Below, in pieces: positions 32,705-43,103 of a DNA stretch of 64,000 nt. Below the pieces are notes generated by a model. It was given only the letters and a program-made list of their open reading frames with translations. It did no database searches and was not told where the DNA came from. Each line of letters starts with the position of its first letter. Positions within the stretch are counted from its first letter, which is position 1. This DNA is from Skeletonema tropicum. Its lineage: Eukaryota > Bacillariophyta > Thalassiosirophyceae > Thalassiosirales > Thalassiosiraceae. Where the stretch lies: contig CM074145.1 in assembly GCA_037178625.1 (NCBI GenBank), forward strand, positions 434,001 through 498,000, read 5' to 3'. The translations under genes were made by a program, and so were the position numbers.

Positions 32705-33508
32705 TTGATATTGTACAAATGGAAATGTAGCATTCTTTTCGCGACGTTTCTTCATCCAGTATTGTGCAGTGGACAAGACCTTCGCTCTCTGAGCACTATC
32801 CCTCATTTGTTTGTCATCGGTTATGTGTTTTGACAAAAGAATATCTGCTAGTCCAATGTACAGTTGTTTCATGTAGCTATCACCCGATAGTATCACTCGG
32901 ATATCTCGTTGTTGTACCTCGGATGATAAACATTGGATAGCCTCTTGCGAAGAAAAGATATGTAGTGTATCAGAGAGAGTTGGTGGGATGCAAACTCCTT
33001 CGGTGTAGGCATTCAGCTGCGTGAAATCAAGAACTTGAGATGTTGATGTTGTTGATGCATTAGAAATGGGCCTTGTTTCCCATTGACACTGCATGGAGGC
33101 GCCGCTACCCAGTGTTCTGTGCGGATAGGGAATGAATCTTATCTTGCGCTGAGGCTGAGGAATAGGAGGCATATCATCAATCATCTCGCCATTATGATTG
33201 TTTTCTGGGAATTTTGTTTCATTTAAAACAATTTTTTGTATACTCTGTGCTGCTTGTGCAGACGTCTCTTGTATTTGTAGAGTTTGCACCCCCTGTAACC
33301 ACAGAGCACATAAGATTGCAATGGCGATGCACATCTTTACACACCTCTTTCTGTCGGTATCACTTCGCTTATTGAATTTTTGTTGATCGCTGACATTGTG
33401 ATAGTCGATAGTTTCAGCTGCGAGATTGGCGGTGACGCTTGTTGGTGAGGTGTCGATACCTTGACCTTGTTGTTGTTGCTTCGAGAGGAAGGGCGGTGGC
33501 ATTGGCAT
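32700..33508 (-). pseudogene. SGNH-like copy E, 5' half only, fused to copy D
   Basis: Starts MPMPPPFLSKQQQQG, then the anchor (CVKMCIAIAILCALWL), RKIRFIPYPHRT, GDSYMKQ and the copy-C type stretch up to FVQYQC. It then jumps at a CACA microhomology (32701-32704) into the linker of a copy-B type gene, running to a stop after about 17 unrelated codons. The C-terminal catalytic block is lost. The junction is best read as unequal recombination between two tandem genes. Confidence 0.85.
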
Positions 33509-33960
33509 TGTAAGGTAAGCGACGATGATGTGAATCCTCCTTATTAGTATATCGTAACAGCAGTAGAAGATTGCTGATCTACCGGCTCGTTGGAAAAGGA
33601 CGGAGTTGATATGTATGTATGTTATGAGATTGGTGCCCTCTGTATTGCACGTAGATCAGTCTTGATGTCTTTGTTTTGTTTTTGAGTTCGCGTTTCGTTG
33701 CTTGCGCTTGCGTCTCGGATTGGAGTGGAGCGACGATCACGTGAGTCCTCCTTAATTGTAGTGTAAAGCAGCAGTGGTAGAGGATTGCCAACCTGGCGGA
33801 TGAATGGAAAAGGACGGAGTCGATATCCATGTTTGAGAGATCAATTGCCCCACATGCAGGGTCGGTCTTGTTGTTGCGTTCGCTTTCTGTGTTTGCGGTT
33901 TGCGGGTCTTGGATCGGCATGCGCGCCACCGTACCGGAGATGACTTCGCAGTCCTGTTGG
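33509..33960 (-). promoter_or_regulatory. Duplicated SGNH-gene promoter block
   Basis: The block with a CACGTG/GATGTG core, TCCTCCTTA, a purine-rich GGAAAAGGACGGAGT and TTCGCGTTTCGTTGCTTGCG occurs twice in tandem here (about 33520-33720 and 33730-33900) and once upstream of copy B. It may have been duplicated by the same exchange that made the D/E junction. Confidence 0.5.
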
Positions 33961-34829
33961 GTAGCCATAAAGGAATCAGTACTGTAGGTACCAGTCTAAA
34001 ACAAAGTAGTCTGTACCTTGCGATATGGTACGATTTTGTACTAAAGATATGTACCTTAATTGTTCCACTCAAAGAAGTAGTTTGAAAAGTGCTCGAATTC
34101 AGGCAGATAAACATTTCAGGGTATCTTTAGGCACAGACTCGTATCTCAAAAGAAGACTAGTTTTAGACTGGTATCTTTTCGCACTCATACGACTTCCGTC
34201 ACGTCACCTGCTCACCAAAAATCGATTTCACTTCGATTCAATCATCATCATCACAATCGCATCACAAGGACTGACTGACGCAAAAGAAACTATGTCAAAG
34301 GGAAACTTCCACTACAATTACGCTGAGGGCCGGCATCATTACCTAATTCTGTAGAGAGAGACCACTGTCACTGTCAGCTGCATTAACCTAAATAATTATG
34401 ACGATGCATCCCCATGGCCATGGGGCGCGTTTCCTTCCCTCAGCCCTCAGCCTCAGCCATTACCAGTACCAGTACCAAGTGAACTTTGCACCTCTACAAG
34501 ATGAACTAAGTACTATAAGTGGAATTACAGTTTACGCTTACCTTGGATGCGTCGTTATGAAACGAAGTGACTGGAGACTGGAACGGAACGGGTATCTCCT
34601 GTAGGTTCGGCCAATTCCTCAAAAAATCCTGATCAGAGACTTAACTGATCTTGACACTTCAAAAGATAGGAACCTCCCCCAAGAGAAGTTGATCAGAGTT
34701 ATCGCTTGTTGCTGCTATGCTCTGCGGTTCATGTGCCGAAAGACAACTCTTGGTTTCACATTCTTTAGTTCACGAAGGTTATTATTTTTTGATATGTACT
34801 ATTCCTGTTCCTGTCCCACTTCTTTAATT
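33960..34829. repeat. Dispersed repeat R2, copy 2
   Basis: It matches R2 copy 3 (37537-38390) over most of its length: AATTCAGGCAGATAAACATT, CACTCATACGACTTCCGTCA, GACTGACTGACGCA, CATCATTACCTAATTCTG, CTCTGCGGTTCATG and TTATTATTTTTTGATATGTA in the same order. It is non-coding. Confidence 0.8.
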
Positions 34830-34837
34830 TGCAAAAC

Positions 34838-35794
34838 CACGCTGTAGTCCTCGGTAGATACGCTCTTCGAATTTTTCACCCCGCTATATTTTTTGCGCCA
34901 CGATATTATTTTTGGAGGGAAGTTTGCGAGCGTATAACCTCTGAGAGCTCGTGCAGATTTTCAACCCGCCCAGGTCGAACAGGGTTGAAATATCACCCTT
35001 TCGACATCAATGATCCACTTTTGGCCGGCAATGACCATGTCGAACCACCGGAACACCTTCTCAACCTACCCCTCTCCCTATCGATTGCCAGTTTCTTCTT
35101 TTCGTACTCCATTCTTGTCGTACAACTTTTCCTCGCTCTTCATAGCTGCGAGTCTTGTCTCCATTAGCTGAAGTTGACCATTATTGCCGCCAACTCCTGT
35201 GAATGTACTTCTAGCTCATTCAGCATGTTTGATTCTCTAATGAAACATTTTATGTTGCCAACGAAAACGATGAACCCCGCGTCTTCCTTTCTCCTCATGC
35301 ACATCCACCTCTTCGACTGTTGTAAGTAAATCTATTGCTCAACTCGCCAATACCATCTGGAAGGCACTCCAATTGCTGTGAGCCACACACTTCGAGAAAC
35401 GAAATCAATGGAAGTCAAAAGCGATGTTGGATCGGCGGCGTCGAAATGTCGCTCATTTTCGTCCTCTTTTGACTCTAAGTATTTCGACCGAAGAAATAGC
35501 CGTTGTTGGATCCACCATGGCCAGGACATGGCAGAGGGCCAGGAGGACCGTTGGGCGATGCATCGGCATCGATACTGGGAGGTATTTGTCCTCAATGCGC
35601 TCAATTCGACTGCATATTAGGGTGATTCGCATATTTCAACCCTGTTCGGCCTGGGCGGGTTGAAAATCTGCACGAGCTCTCAGAGGTTATAGATTCCCGA
35701 ACATTCTCCCGCCAAAACCAAATCGCGGACTTTTCTGAAAAAATTATTTTTCGCACCTAATCGAGGGAATCTATAAACCGAGGACTACAGCGTG
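34838..35794. mobile_element. 957-bp TIR element, CACGCTGTAG family
   Basis: Ends are CACGCTGTAGTCCTCGG and its exact reverse complement, flanked by an 8-bp duplication with one mismatch (TGCAAAAC at 34830-34837, AGCAAAAC at 35795-35802). The outer 17 bp match, about 90 bp then differ between arms, and a further block of about 60 bp (TATAACCTCTGAGAGCTC onward through CAGGGTTGAAATAT) is again inverted and nearly identical at both ends. The 600-bp centre has short open frames with no recognised transposase, so the element is non-autonomous. It is related to the 190-bp MITE at 10030. Confidence 0.9.
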
Positions 35795-35931
35795 AGCAAA
35801 ACCAAATTCGCCGAGTGCCATCAAAAGAAGAACAAAACACCACCTTATGTTTTGCATAGAATATCGGCCTACGATGAGTAGAAGACAGAGGCATCATAAT
35901 AAATAACACATAAACTAATATATTTAATTGT

Positions 35932-37535
35932 TTACACCACTGCTGCGGCGTCGGCCTGTTCCGTCGCCATCTCGTCTTGCTTTTTGTACCAAGCCTGGAC
36001 AAATTTGTCATATCTCGCTTTCGTCTCATCATCAAAGTTGTCGTAATCGGCATCGTCCACATCTCCTGCGATGAATGCAAGCTCATATCGTAGGTTAGAT
36101 ATTCCGAAATATCATGCTGCTCCATGTTTGGAAGAGCATATTTCAACTTCTTATCAGCCTGGCCTTCAACATCTAATCCCTCCTGCATCTCCTCAACAAT
36201 CACACCTCTTGCAACTCTCTCCCTTGGTTCAATGGACGTCAAGTCCATTGCAGCACCACCATCCTCCCCATCACCGTAATCCAAACGGCACGCCTTCCTC
36301 ACACCAAAGCTCAATCCATTCTTCTCCTGCACAAACTCATCTCCACCATCACATGCATAAATTGCAGCCTCCACTCCTTTGTACGTTCGGTGGTACACTG
36401 CGGTAGAGTTTGAGTTACAAAGTACCGAAAGCCTTCTGTAGCAGTAACATACTTTGCAAGCGTGCAGGAACTGACTGGCTGTACCTTCTTCTCGCCACCT
36501 GCAATGAATGATGCCAATCTTTCCCAACTGATACACCCGTTGGTCTTTTGCAAAGCTGTCTTTATCTCAGACACAATGTTGGCAGCAATGCTCTTCTCAG
36601 CCTCTGCACCCAATTTCATCTCGTGCAATTGTAATTCATCAAGTTTGTCGTATGCTTCTTTCAGTTCTTTGTCGAGTATAATCATCCCAGGATTGTTCTT
36701 CCGTTGAAGCTTCTTAAAATAATTGTATGGTGTGTACGTCTTCTTTCGCATCTCTGGTGAATTGAATATTGTTCTGCCGGCGTCACTCCGTACCTTGCGC
36801 TTCTCTGAACAGTTGTTGCGCAAATGGAAGTTCACACAATGTGTGTGATTTTATGGGCGGACACACAGTATGCATAGGCAAGGTTGCTCCCGATCAAATA
36901 AAAGGATGATGCGTTCCAATTCCGATTTGATCCTCACAAGTTTATTGTTTTCCAATTCATTGAGGTGTGATTTCATTTCCCCCTTCTTCGTCCCCTTTTC
37001 GTATTTATTGTATTCGCCCTCGTAAATCCTCAACCATGCCTTCGGCTTGGATCGTCCGTCACGTAAATGTACCAACAGTGGATTGGGATGAGGTTCATAT
37101 TTGCTCCAACCTCTCGGCTTTGAATGATGATGTGTTTTATACCTCGAGCAGAAGTAGGTGGTGTTGGTGGTTGTGTTAATGGACTGGAACGTTGTTGAGG
37201 TTGGTGAGATGGTGCTAGAATGGATGGACGAGCTACATCTGTGCCGTTGGTCCGTCGGCAGTTGTCACAAGTGGATTGAGGCTGGTGATGCGTAGACGAT
37301 TGACATTCTTCTCGAGCGACCCGTCCATGCAATATCTGATATCAAATAATCCGTCAGCGTGGTCTTTTTGAACGAAACCGTTTCCGCCTTCACTATTCGG
37401 TCTGCCGACGAAATTCTGAGGTGCAACATGAACCAATTGGCCAAACAACGGAGGAGGCATGATGGGAGATTGTGGTGTGATACGGCCGTTGCGGATCTTC
37501 AGGTTGGGGTGGGAAGCTGTTTGAATTGGCAACAA
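35932..37535 (-). pseudogene. Decayed gene, possibly transposon-derived
   Basis: Read on the minus strand the fragments are: FVGRPNSEGGNGFV...GLFDIRYCMDGSLEKNV (37535-37233, resembling a small Tudor/chromo-like barrel); a Pro-rich stretch in another frame; GRSKPKAWLRIYEGEYNKYEKG (37075-36851); then, after a single in-frame TAA, a helical region with YNYFKKLQRKNNPGM and TLAKYVTATEGFRYFVTQTLPQ (to about 36400). A frame change leads into an acidic C-terminus (EEMQEGLDVEGQAD, 36400-36060) and another to a terminus ending DAAAVV. The helical part resembles the N-terminal region of some eukaryotic DDE transposases, but no DDE core was found. Introns could account for some of the breaks, but not easily for all. 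Confidence 0.5.
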
Positions 37536-37536
37536 A

Positions 37537-38390
37537 TGTAGGTAGGAACTAGTATTGCGCTACGACGCTAACAAACCGTTTTTTTTGCCTTGTTTTTTTA
37601 TCTCTCTGTGAAGTACGTACCCTGAAATTGTTCCATTCAAATAGTGTTTGAAAAGTGCTCGAATTCAGGCAGATAAACATTTCAGGGTATCTTTACTCTT
37701 TACAGGCACAGGCTCGTAGGAGTATCTCAGGTACAGACTACTCCTAGTTTTAGACTGGTATCCTTTCGCACTCATACGACTTCCGTCACGTCACCTGCTC
37801 ACCAAAAATCGATTTCACTTCGATTCAAATCATCCAAGGACAAGGACTGACTGACGCACAAAAGAAACTATGTCAAAGGGAAGCTTCCAACTACAATTAT
37901 CGTACGCTGAGGACCGGCATCATTACCTAATTCTGTAGAGAGAGACCACTGTCAGCTGCGTTAACCTAAATAATTATTACTATTACGATGCATTCATGGC
38001 CCATGGCCATGGGGCGACGTTCCTTCCCTCGGCCAGGTACCAGTACTAAGTGGACTTTGCACCTCTCTACAAGATGAACTAAGTACTATGTGAAATTACA
38101 GTTTACCTTAGATGCGTCGTTATGAAACGAAGTGACTGGAGACTGGAACGGAACAGGTATATTACCTTCAAAAAATGTCCTGATCAGAGATGTATAACTG
38201 AAACTGATCTTGACACTTCAAAAGATAGGGACCTCCCTCAAGAAGTTGATCAGAGTAATCGCTTGTTGCTGCTATGCTCTGCGGTTCATGCACCGAAATA
38301 TAATACAACTCTTGGTTTGGCATTCTTTAGTTCACGAAGGTTATTATTTTTTGATATGTACTAGTACTATTCCTGTCCGACTTCTTTGGG
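37537..38390. repeat. Dispersed repeat R2, copy 3
   Basis: It shares the block order listed for copy 2. It begins TGTAGGTAGGAACTAGTA right beside the start of the decayed gene and runs into the palindrome-bearing repeat at about 38391. A weaker, partial relative lies at 39400-39780. Confidence 0.8.
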
Positions 38391-38500
38391 AAGAGCGAGC
38401 CCCGATCGAGCCCCTCCTGGTTTAAGTTCTCCTCTTTCTCTACCGACACTAGTGTCAAGAGAGCAGTTACTAAAATAATCAATCTAGATATATCTATATA
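38391..38500 (+). repeat. Dispersed palindrome-bearing repeat, copy 3
   Basis: CGAGCCCCTCCTGGTTTAAG, CTTTCTCTACC and the palindrome GACACTAGTGTC are followed by ACTAAAATAATC, the same order as in the copy at 11069-11180. 38500-38735 is otherwise featureless, with a GCACACGCACCG run. Confidence 0.75.
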
Positions 38501-38735
38501 TCCTTCCCACTACTTTCACTTGCCTTGATCAGAGAGATCGGTCGAACTCACCTCACGTACGCACACGCACCGTCCGTCCTAACTACGTACCTATCTCTCT
38601 TTAGAGTAGAGGGAGAGACCAATGTCGCAGCTGGTCTTGCCCAAATAAAAAATACTTATTACCATTGTGATTTAGCCACACACACAAAAACAATATTTAC
38701 CACAAACTCAATATGAAACTATACAACATATGAAA

Positions 38736-39293
38736 CTACATACACCCATTATTTATAATGCCTTTAAATTCCCCCTGCTTCCCCTTATTATTCGCCCTAG
38801 CAGCCCTCTCCTCCTTCTTCCCATCCATACGTTTCACAATCTCCTTACAAATATCATCCTTCACAACACTAAGCGACGGCACCGTATGAAATAATTTAAA
38901 ACACCAAACACATAAAATGACATTGCACCGATTACATCCCATTAGATTCGTTCGGTACTTTTTCCCTCCCGTGGCATATCGGCACAATGTACAGCATTTG
39001 CCACGGTTGGGATCATCGACTGGTTCGGGAAAGTGGGGGGTGGTGTGATCGAGTCGGGATTTGTTGAAGTCGCTTGTGTCGTCGTTGAGTCGTTTTGTGG
39101 AGGCATAGGTTGTTTTTTCGGTCTTGGGCTTTTTTACCGCCCGTGTTGTCGTTGTTGTTTTTGTTGTTGTTGATGATGATGCTGTTGCTGCAGTGGTTTT
39201 TTCGCTGGATGATCTCCTCTTCGCCACCCGAGTATTATTTGTTGCCGGTGCTACAGTTACATCGGACTTCTTCCTACGGCCTCTGGTCACCAT
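38736..39293 (-). CDS. Small basic protein with piggyBac-type cysteine-rich domain
   Basis: 185 residues. The ATG at 39293 has a strong context (CACCATGG). Residues 1-95 are Lys/Arg/Thr-rich and look disordered and nuclear (GRRKKS, KRRSSSEK, KKPKTEK). Residues about 105-150 hold CTLCRYATGGKKYRT...CNRCNVILCVWCFKLFH, the cross-braced zinc finger found at the C-terminus of piggyBac transposases, where it binds the terminal repeats. No DDE domain is attached and none is nearby, so this is a domesticated or truncated fragment, or an unrelated protein using the same finger. The frame is intact. Confidence 0.6.
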   Translation of the reverse strand: MVTRGRRKKSDVTVAPATNNTRVAKRRSSSEKTTAATASSSTTTKTTTTTRAVKKPKTEKTTYASTKRLNDDTSDFNKSRLDHTTPHFPEPVDDPNRGKCCTLCRYATGGKKYRTNLMGCNRCNVILCVWCFKLFHTVPSLSVVKDDICKEIVKRMDGKKEERAARANNKGKQGEFKGIINNGCM

Positions 39294-39809
39294 GGTGACT
39301 ACGTCAATATAATCATAATAGAGTACTTAATTCAAAGCGCGGTGATGAGTGTTGTTCTTCCCCTGTCTTCATCAAAATCGTCGAGTTGATTACATATTTG
39401 ATGTCGTTTGTCGTTTCGGATAGGGATCGGTATTGGATCGCAAGTCTGAGAAAAGATTCGCAGTCTTGTAAAAGATACGAAGGAATTCATACTTGTGTAG
39501 TCTCATTTTCGCGAATAGCAGTCTGTTTTCACCTTTTCACGATTTACGACACTGTTCACCAAAAATGCGATATGCTTCGATTCAAAATCACAACGGCAAC
39601 TGCACACCACTTGCTTACTACTGAATGATGCTCCCGTCCGTTGCGATTGTTGTCAATCGAAGGGGAAACTTCCAACTATTCTAAGGATCATCATCGTTAT
39701 TACTTCTATTTCTAGAGAGACGATCACTGTCGAACGATACGGAGCCGTGTCAATAAATCATTGCTGCAATCAAAACTCAAAAAGAGGTGCACAACTTATG
39801 CACACTTAA
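39294..39809. other. Intergenic, partial R2-like repeat and promoter
   Basis: 39400-39780 resembles R2 in outline (CACCAAAAATGCGAT...CTTCGATTC, GGGGAAACTTCCAACTA, TCTAGAGAGACGA) but is considerably diverged. It forms the upstream region of the PDZ/PI3K gene. No gene was recognised. Confidence 0.45.
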
Positions 39810-42800
39810 ATGGTGGTATTAACAGCACTCCTCGTCAAGGCAGCCTACGATCGTTACAATTCCGACGACAACAGCAGTAACAACAACGAGAACAATTCTC
39901 CTACTGTTACTACACAACAGCATAATACTACGCGTAGTGGCAATTCATCACAACGTAAATTACGCAAGCAACAACACGGAAAATCATCTCGCAGCAGCAA
40001 CGAACGCAAGACAGTGGTGCCCGGATCACCAATTAAATTTACACGAGAGCATTCCTTTCGCCTCCTCCACTCCTTACGATCTCCTTCTTCTTCCAATCTA
40101 ACTAATAATTTGACATTCTCCAAAATAATGAACAGAGGAGATTCAAACAACAACAACATGACTGGTGGAAGGAGATTCACCCGACATGGCAAGTTTATAC
40201 TCGATGGGAAACGGGGGATGCTTGCTCTACCCCCTGAGGAGGTCAACAACACTTCCACAACAACAGCAATGACGAATAATGAGCAAGATGGTCACGCCAC
40301 TACACTCGCTTCTTCCAATGGTGATAATAATAGTGGCAGTGAAGCAGAAACAACCTTTCGAAATGACATTCGAAACGAATGGATTGATGCCATTTTCGGT
40401 AAAGACTTTTATCCCCTTTCCACCACAAATACTACGAATAGTGATGGCGCTAATGGAGGCGGCAATAATGACATGACAACAACATTGGAGGATGAAGAGT
40501 CTCGTATTGGTATAAAGCAAGGAGTGGGAGAGGCAAATATTCCTCATTATGTTACCTATGGTGCCATTGTTGATCCGACTATTCATGCGTCTGGTGCTGG
40601 TGCGTCAGTGAATGGAGCAGCAGCTGGTGGAGGAGGGGTGTCAACTCCACGAAGAGTTGTAGAAAGCAAGACTCAATCGACTCCAATTGTATTGAGGGAG
40701 GGTGGCGATGATCCCTCCATTGTTACCTATCGAAGTGCCGATGGGACGAATAATGCAACAACTTCTGCATCTACAAATAATAATGGGACAATGAATAATG
40801 GGAATGGAGGAGAGTATCAAACTCCCCTGCGCAATGGTATCGGCGGAGGTGATCCAGGCATATCCACCATTCCATTCTCCGCCTCAACCTCCACCTTCTC
40901 CACCACCACCACATCCAACAATAACAACAACAACAACAACAGCAAACTAGGAATCACCATCTCACGCATCCCCCTAGGTCTCTACGTCAAATCCATCTCT
41001 ATCCATTCCGAAGCCTATTCTGCGGGTATATCTCCCGGTAGTATCCTAATATCGATGAATGAGATGGGTATGTTGGGAGAACGGAGTGATCGAGCATTGG
41101 AACGGCTTTGGATGTATGCTGGTTTGTTGTTGTTGTCGTCTGGTGGTGAGAATAATAATGGGAGTGGAAGTGGGAAGAAGAATGAATTACGAGAGGATGG
41201 TGGTGGTGAGGGGAGTGGTAGTGGTGGTACACCCAATTCAACCACTACTACTGCGACTGCTACAACTACTGCTACATCATCAACGTCTCCATCGGCTACA
41301 CCACCACCCGAAGACAATCTACAAGTCAAACGACCTATCCAACTCACTCTCTACAAACATGGTCAATTATACACAGTCCTACTCCTCTCGGGACATCCAC
41401 TAAGTGGTATCGAATGGGCACCCTGTGGAAACTTTGCCTTAGTCCAACGTGTCGTTTCCAATCTCGCTGGATATACGGCTGGTGTTCGTCGTGGAACAAT
41501 TGTCTGTGCTGTCAATGAGGAGAGTTTACGTACCTTAGATCATGTGGGTGTCGCGAGGTTGTTACGGAGTAATTTTTTGAATGGGGAGAGGATGGTGATT
41601 GGTCTGGGGTATACTCCTGCTGCTAGTCGGTCGACGTTCATGGAGAGGGAGGAGAATGGTGTGAGTGGTGCTGGGGAGGGTGGTTCGTCGAATAATAATG
41701 GACTTGGTGGGAGTGGGAGAAGTAAGAGTCCTGTTGTTCCTACTTCTTCCGAGGGTGGTGGGGTGGTACAATCGTCACGTCGAAGCAATGGTAGTAGCAT
41801 CAGCAGCAACAGTGGCAATAGTAGTCAAAAGAAGAAGATGATGAGCTTGACAAAGAAGAAGAAGAAGAATTATGAACATTATCCCACAGTGAGAGATGTA
41901 GAGGTACGATCACGTCCCATGGAATATTCCAGTGCTATATCCGAGACATTCTTTGCTTGTACTGGACCATCCGCAATGGGAACAGTGATGGACGATCGTA
42001 ATGATTCATCCGCGGGAGGACCATCATTGTCTTCATCAGCCTCATTGGGGAGATTGACCCTTAATGGAGGAGACACTACTGCCAACAGTAACCTTGCCTC
42101 CGGAATAGCCGATGTAGCAGCATACGTTGCCGCAGGTGGGATACTCCCACCGGGGGGTGTCTCGGTGGCAGCTGCGAATATTGCCTCCATTCGAAATCGT
42201 GCCATGTTGGCCAATCAAGTGGCTGGAGTGAGTGGTAGTCGTCGGTCGTATCAGCCCCCACCGTCGAATGTTGGACCATGTCCGATGTTGGAACGGGAAA
42301 AGTTGTTGAAGGTTTGGAATCCGTTGGCATCCTTGGCACAATCCATGTCGTATCATGCCGCAGGGTGTTGTGAAACGAAGTATGTTGAGATGGGTGGACC
42401 GTTCGAAATTGGTGGAGTGGATGATGATCATCAAGACGCTGCAGCAGCTTATTCAGTGACGGCATTTCTTGGTGTCATTCAAGAGATTGCCACGTCATCC
42501 TCAGCTGCCGAGGCGGTATTTGACGCTCATTTATTGCAGTTGCTTGGAGTGGCTATCTCTCCGACTATGGCGAATAAAGAGGTATTGCAATCGGGTGAAG
42601 CCATGTTTGATGTCCTTGTTGATGTGGCCATGACGAATGTTAGTCTTTGTCAACGATTATTCTTCCTCCTTCGATCATTCATTGGTGTATTGGAAGTACA
42701 AAAGGCTGAGCAGCAACAACAATTTGGTAGCGAAACTACTGTGATTGCATTGAAATTGCTCCGATATGCGCAACGCAGTCTGTCGGGTAGAATGTTTGAT

Positions 42801-43103
42801 AAATCAGTGTGTTTGGAAGAGGGACGTCAAGGAAGTATTGGGTATCCAATAAATCACGAATCATCGTCTTCGAACAGTATGAAGCAACAGTATACACGTG
42901 ATCAGTATGCGCATTTATCCATCCCGGCTTCTGAGAGTTTCAATTCGCCTGCAAGCTTGGAAAGTCGAGATGGTGCAGAATCACTCCCAACTCCAGTCAT
43001 CCCCGGGGGTCAGGAATCAAGTCTCGGTTCAACACTGACTGAAAACCTTCCACAGGATGCAAATCAGGCGTCGAAAAGAAGGGGAAGGGCAAGAAGATTC
43101 TGA
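39810..43103 (+). CDS. PDZ-domain N-terminal part of a probable PDZ-PI 3-kinase gene
   Basis: Frame of 1097 residues. Residues 1-375 are Asn/Ser/Thr/Gly-rich and look disordered. A PDZ-like domain follows at about 380-430 (KLGITISRIPLGLYVKSIS...SAGISPGSILISMN) and a second at about 507-600 (LSGIEWAPCGNFALVQRVV...GYTAGVRRGTIVCAVN). A helical domain lies at about 840-1010 (EREKLLKVWNPLASLAQSM to LLRYAQRSLSGRMF). The last codons before the stop at 43103 are probably intronic: CACTGAC...CTTCCACAG at 43029-43055 is a good branch site and acceptor. From 43056 a different frame runs without a break into the kinase frame below. Donors of the right phase exist at 42835 (GTATTG), 42877 (GTATGA) and 42898 (GTGATC); I cannot choose between them. 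I infer one gene, 39810-45076. Confidence 0.65.
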   Translation: MVVLTALLVKAAYDRYNSDDNSSNNNENNSPTVTTQQHNTTRSGNSSQRKLRKQQHGKSSRSSNERKTVVPGSPIKFTREHSFRLLHSLRSPSSSNLTNNLTFSKIMNRGDSNNNNMTGGRRFTRHGKFILDGKRGMLALPPEEVNNTSTTTAMTNNEQDGHATTLASSNGDNNSGSEAETTFRNDIRNEWIDAIFGKDFYPLSTTNTTNSDGANGGGNNDMTTTLEDEESRIGIKQGVGEANIPHYVTYGAIVDPTIHASGAGASVNGAAAGGGGVSTPRRVVESKTQSTPIVLREGGDDPSIVTYRSADGTNNATTSASTNNNGTMNNGNGGEYQTPLRNGIGGGDPGISTIPFSASTSTFSTTTTSNNNNNNNNSKLGITISRIPLGLYVKSISIHSEAYSAGISPGSILISMNEMGMLGERSDRALERLWMYAGLLLLSSGGENNNGSGSGKKNELREDGGGEGSGSGGTPNSTTTTATATTTATSSTSPSATPPPEDNLQVKRPIQLTLYKHGQLYTVLLLSGHPLSGIEWAPCGNFALVQRVVSNLAGYTAGVRRGTIVCAVNEESLRTLDHVGVARLLRSNFLNGERMVIGLGYTPAASRSTFMEREENGVSGAGEGGSSNNNGLGGSGRSKSPVVPTSSEGGGVVQSSRRSNGSSISSNSGNSSQKKKMMSLTKKKKKNYEHYPTVRDVEVRSRPMEYSSAISETFFACTGPSAMGTVMDDRNDSSAGGPSLSSSASLGRLTLNGGDTTANSNLASGIADVAAYVAAGGILPPGGVSVAAANIASIRNRAMLANQVAGVSGSRRSYQPPPSNVGPCPMLEREKLLKVWNPLASLAQSMSYHAAGCCETKYVEMGGPFEIGGVDDDHQDAAAAYSVTAFLGVIQEIATSSSAAEAVFDAHLLQLLGVAISPTMANKEVLQSGEAMFDVLVDVAMTNVSLCQRLFFLLRSFIGVLEVQKAEQQQQFGSETTVIALKLLRYAQRSLSGRMFDKSVCLEEGRQGSIGYPINHESSSSNSMKQQYTRDQYAHLSIPASESFNSPASLESRDGAESLPTPVIPGGQESSLGSTLTENLPQDANQASKRRGRARRF

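Noticed and set aside
40999..41347. Two His/Ser-rich or Val/Pro-rich minus-strand frames
   Set aside because: Shadows of low-complexity codons in the PDZ protein.
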